DNA from: Anaeramoeba flamelloides
Taxonomy: Eukaryota; Metamonada; Anaeramoebidae
DNA: 64,000 bases
NCBI GenBank assembly: GCA_027625915.1
Contig: JANTQA010000048.1
Coordinates: 4,836,001 to 4,900,000, forward strand
Direction of reading: 5' to 3'
A model generated the notes under the pieces. It searched no databases. It saw only the letters and a list, made by a program, of their open reading frames with translations, and had not been told where the DNA came from. How positions within the stretch are numbered: position 1 is the first letter of the stretch; the number at the start of each line of letters is the position of its first letter. The translations under genes were made by a program, and so were the position numbers. This document shows positions 60,437 through 64,000 of this stretch, piece after piece.

Positions 60437-61550
60437 CGTTTTTTTTTCTACTTGTTCCAATGAAACAAATATTTTAGTATCCAATAGTGAGCCGAAGGAA
60501 AAACACAATTTTGGAGGTTAATTCAATGTGTTTTTGGAGTAAATTTTTTTTATTAGGAATTGACTTTGTTGATAATTTCTAGTAATTTTGTTAATTGCTT
60601 CTGCTTTTCCGTTTTTTTTTTTGATGATAAAAATTTTCTCTAAAAAATTTACTCTATTTTTTTGGATAAATTTTCCTATTTGATCCTTTATTTTTTTAAA
60701 AATTTCTTTTTAATAATATAACTTTAAATAACCAATAATATATTTACTTAGAGTTTATTGCCGATAACCTAAATCGGTCAATTTATAGGTATTTAATAAC
60801 AAAAAAACACGTTTTTTATTTTTAAACACTTGATTAAACTTTTAGGTATGATTTATTTTGTCTACAGTACAATGTGTTATTTGGTTTTAAGTGGCACATT
60901 TAATGAAGACTGATTTACTTTTTTCAAATTTACTAAAAGTTAATTATTAGTTGATTCAAGAATTACCCAGATATTATAGCTAACCCAGATAACCTTTATA
61001 ACCAACAACATTTTTATTAAAATATAATAATGAAACAAAAATAGATCTGGTGAATATTTACACGTTTAGTTTTCTTCCTAAAATTTATTTTTTGTAAAAA
61101 ATGTTTTTAAGCTTACAAATTCAAAATTAATATTGAAAACAGTTATAAATTAAACACCACTTACCCTGTTCCACTTTATTTCCAAGTTCTCAAAGTTTCT
61201 GGCAATGATATAGATATTTTGAAAATATAGTGGTGTGAATAGAAGTAAGATCTAAACAATGACTTTTATATTTTGTATTGTTTTCTTTTGAAATTTCATA
61301 AAAATTATTAACAAAAAAAAGATTTCTTTTAATAATCATTTAAAATTTGATAATTTGTGTATTTTCATTACCCTTTAAATTGAATTGTTGAAAATCAGAT
61401 TTACTGAAAACCAGATTTCCTTCCTCAGTGAATATAAAGTTTGGATAGTCCTTAAAAAATTCGGAATTAATCAAAATTGTTTTTCACTATTTTGAATTTT
61501 TCATTTTCAATTATTCTTTTCGAGAATTTTTTTTTCAAACAAAATCTTGA
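60437..61550. other. Intergenic, with a family R fragment
   Basis: Holds an inverted fragment of repeat family R at about 60605-60735 (complement GGATCAAATAGGAAAATTTA then TCC, matching 14.47 kb). The rest is AT-rich upstream region of the RalGAP-like gene, without named motifs. Confidence 0.5.
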
Positions 61551-61977
61551 ATGTTTCTCGAACACATCTCAGAAATCACAACAAACCAACACCTAAAAAG
61601 TACCTTCTAATTCTTTTTCCTTTTTTTTTTTGTTCTTTTCCAATTCACAAAAGAAGATCGTTTTTTTCTTTTTTCTCTTTTTATTTTTCCTTTTTTTTTT
61701 TAAACTAGAAACTGGCTTTCTTGTTCCTTTTCCTATTGAATTTAAAAAACCAATTGTTTACAATGTATTAAATTTTTTTACTGAGAAGGATAATTATGAT
61801 CAACTACTTTCCTCAACTTTCCACATCAAGTATTTTTTTGAAGTCACAGGACAGATTTTTTCTTTGCCTCTTGAAGACAATTCCATTATTGAACAAACAA
61901 TCCAAATATACCAGGATTGGATTATTGAAGAAAAGTATCCTCAAGAGTTTAAGAAAAAACATTATTTTTTTTTAAAA
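61551..61977 (+). CDS. RalGAP-like protein, 5' exons only
   Basis: Two exons, 61551-61599 and 61709-61977, joined in phase (donor A|GTACCT, acceptor AACTAG|AA) give about 106 residues starting MFLEHISEITTNQHLKKTGF then LVPFPIEFKKPIVYNVL. The stretch FFEVTGQIFSLPLEDNSIIE then QTIQIYQDWIIEEKYP matches the conserved N-terminal region of Ral GTPase-activating protein subunits (EVIGxxLxLPLEDxxxIxxAIxIYxxWL). RalGAPs are large tuberin-like complexes that switch off Ral/Rheb-type GTPases; the catalytic Asn-thumb domain is C-terminal and would lie beyond this window. The next donor is AAA|GTAAGC at 61978. No following exon was recognised up to 64000. It may be a long element-filled intron, as in the RGS gene, or a fragment. 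Confidence 0.6.
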
Positions 61978-62685
61978 GTAAGCAGTTTGATCCTTCACAA
62001 AATTCTTCTTCTTTTCTTTTTTTTTTAAAAAAATACCTTCTTCTTCTTTTAACCAAAAAAAAAACTACCTTTCAAAACTTTTCTTCTTCCAGTTACCATT
62101 ATGTTTTCATTTAAACTTTCAATTTTTCAAGAAAAAAAATCGGAAAACGAATAATATTTACAATACACCACATGATTCAAAAGGATCTTATTTCAAAAAA
62201 ATTTCTCCCATATTTGAATGAAAACGAAATTACAAAAAAAAAAACAATTAAATTTCCAATTTACAAAAAGGAGAGAAAACCTTTCTTTTTTTGAAAGAAA
62301 TTTTCACTAACACTATTTTTAAATTGTGTTTTTTCCTTAACACTCGATAAATTTACTTTGTTTCTTCTTCAGGTTTTCTTCAAAGCTTAAAGATCTCGAA
62401 GGATCAAAAAACACTTTTTTCTTTTTCACAAAAAAAGAAAAAAATCAGATTTCAAACCACATTCCAAAAAGAAAGAAACACAATTTTCACAAATAGGAAT
62501 TAAAATATCTTCAATTTGTAACAAAGAAAATTAACAACAATTGATCATCCCCACAACAGAGAAATAAAAAAAAAATGCAAAACTTCAAGATCGAAAAAAT
62601 AATTAACTCAAACAAAATCTAAAACAGTAATTTTCAAAAAGCGACTACTTTTTCAGAATCCAAAACTTTCACAAAGACAAAATTC
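61978..62685. other. Probable intron of the RalGAP-like gene, nothing else recognised
   Basis: Begins at the donor GTAAGC. Acceptor-like CTTCTTCCAG (62088) and TTCTTCTTCAG (62372) are present, but the frames after them have no family match. Pyrimidine- and A-rich. Confidence 0.35.
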
Positions 62686-62838
62686 TAAAAAAGTGAGGAC
62701 TCAACCTTTAAATGTGAGACAGAGGTTGAAGTGGAAAGAAAAGCTCTTTTAAAAGTTTTGATTCCTCTCTATTTTAAAATAGAAAACTTTCAAAAAGTTT
62801 TAATTCTGGCAATCCAAAAAAAAGTCCTCACTTTTTTA
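62686..62838. mobile_element. MITE with AAAAAGTGAGGACT ends
   Basis: 153 bp with perfect 16-bp inverted ends TAAAAAAGTGAGGACT and AGTCCTCACTTTTTTA. Further partial pairing inside (AAAGCTCTTTTAAAAGTTTT and TTTTAAAATAGAAAACTTTC). Flanking TA/AA cannot be resolved. Confidence 0.65.
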
Positions 62839-62950
62839 AAATAGCAGTAGACTAGCTATTGAATTTAATCGTATCAAAGAGGGTTGTTTATGAATACCAA
62901 AATAATAATTGTGAAATACCAAAAATTGATCACACAAATTAGTCTCTTAA

Positions 62951-63783
62951 GGGTAGAGTCATTATGTTTAAAAATAATTTTTTGAAATGAAAAAAAAATT
63001 TTTGGTAATTTTTATAATGTCTATAATAACAATCAAAAACTAACCAAAATGTAATGAACGATCGATCTCCAAAAATCAACAATGAAAAAAGAGAACATTT
63101 TCATAAAAAACTGCCAAAAAGCGACACTCAATTTCCAATTAGAATGGTTATGAACTATTAGTTTTGAATAAAACTGTGTTAGTTTCGAAGTGTAGCTCTT
63201 TGGCACTTTTTGAGATCATGATGATTTTTTTTTTTGATTTTTTTCCTTTTTCAAATGATTTATTTTTATCTTAATAATTCTACAAAATCCTTACTTTGTC
63301 AAATATAGAAGGTTATAAAATAACCATAAATTAGATTAAATTGAATCAAATTGATTGTGTACTTAAAGAAAACAATTTGTTTCTAATTCAAAAAATTAAA
63401 GAATTTAGAAAATATAAAATTAGAAAAAAAGATTTTTTTTATTAAGATAAGATTTTTGAGCATTGAGAATCTAATTTCAACTTTTTTTTTGTTCATTGAA
63501 TTTTTATTCAAAGAGATCCAATGGAATTTTTTATTTTGTTATTTGAATTTTGTCAATTGGGATCTGTGAATTCTGTTTTTCTAAATTTGGGATTTTGAAA
63601 TTTAGATTCTTTGAAAGTTTTTTTATGTTATTTGTTTTTTGAATTTTTTCTCAAAGAGATCCTATGAATTTTTTTTTGTTATTTGAATTTTGTTAATTAA
63701 AAGAAGTGCAATTTCACAATACCATTTTTAGTTGCAAGAAATTACATGAGTATGAGATAAATCTACGCTAAATAACTAGGCAC
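62951..63783 (-). mobile_element. TTAA-flanked element T1, copy 2
   Basis: 833 bp flanked by TTAA at 62947-62950 and 63784-63787. The ends are GGGTAGAGTCATTATG and, complemented, GTGCCTAGTTATTTAG. Reverse-complement homolog of 24630-25360 along its length, including TTACTTTGTCAAATATAG and subterminal AAAGAGATCCWATGAATTTT repeats. No transposase. Confidence 0.75.
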
Positions 63784-63818
63784 TTAAGTTTAAATAATAA
63801 CAAAATTTTCATCTAGAG

Positions 63819-63925
63819 TACACATGTGCAAAAAGTGAGGTCTTAATATTTTAAGTTTTTGAGAAAAATGACAAATTTAATAAAAAAACTTAAAATATTA
63901 AGACATCACTTTTTGCACATATGTA
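63819..63925. repeat. Foldback hairpin with 42-bp arms
   Basis: Arms 63819-63860 and about 63882-63925 are complementary with about two mismatches; the spacer is about 21 bases. The end reads TACACATGTGCAAAAAGTGA then GGTCTT. It shares AAAAAGTGAGG with the MITE at 62686-62838. It could form a stable stem in DNA or RNA. Confidence 0.85.
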
Positions 63926-64000
63926 TTGAAAAAATACGGGACATGAAAAAAAACCCTGACAAGATTTTTAAATTGTGAATATTAGGAAAATTGTTGTGTA

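Overview
The window is very AT-rich eukaryotic DNA, with long A/T homopolymers, spliceosomal introns (GT..AG, donors mostly GTA) and proteins full of Asn, Lys and Glu runs. Gene content is eukaryotic signalling and trafficking: RGS, DOCK, SCYL2, SCAMP, RalGAP and LZTR1 families, a C2 protein, and ribosomal protein eL21. An amoeboid or flagellate protist fits. The low-complexity style and an RGS-DUF547 fusion would suit an Anaeramoeba-like metamonad, but that is a guess. TAA and TAG are stops in the intact genes, and Trp is TGG, so the standard code fits.

Layout. 0-5 kb: composite hairpin repeats, a Tc1/mariner transposase relic and a LINE 3' fragment. 5.3-6.2 kb (-): the 5' half of a SCAMP gene. 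8.4-9.0 kb (+): a two-exon eL21 gene that looks intact. 9-15.3 kb: intergenic DNA with several MITE-like repeats. 15.3-26.9 kb (+): one large gene (coiled coil, RGS, DUF547) whose three long introns hold nested inverted-repeat elements, a LINE fragment and a CA/TA microsatellite. 27-31 kb: repeats. 31.3-35.7 kb (-): a single-exon SCYL2-like pseudokinase with a long tail of repeated Phe-containing motifs. 36-40.3 kb: a Tc1-type MITE, a broken PIF/Harbinger transposase gene and a TTAA-flanked MITE. 40.7-48.6 kb (-): a DOCK-family exchange factor with two reading-frame breaks at or near homopolymers. 51.6-53.5 kb (+): a four-exon C2 protein with a 16-nt microexon and a Met/Gly/Asn-rich tail. 55.4-58.6 kb (-): a broken LZTR1-like Kelch/BTB/BACK gene. 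59.1-60.4 kb (+): a LINE 3' half. 61.6 kb (+): the start of a RalGAP-like gene. 62.7-64 kb: three inverted-repeat elements.

The genes do not form an operon or pathway cluster. Several act in small-GTPase and vesicle biology: DOCK (Rho-family GEF), RalGAP (Ral/Rheb-type GAP), RGS (G-protein GAP), SCYL2 and SCAMP (clathrin/endosome traffic), LZTR1 (Ras ubiquitination adaptor). The non-genic DNA is dominated by small non-autonomous DNA transposons from at least eight terminal-inverted-repeat families. No tRNA, rRNA, CRISPR array or virus-like element was recognised. Exon joins and family names come from reading the sequence only; no search was run.
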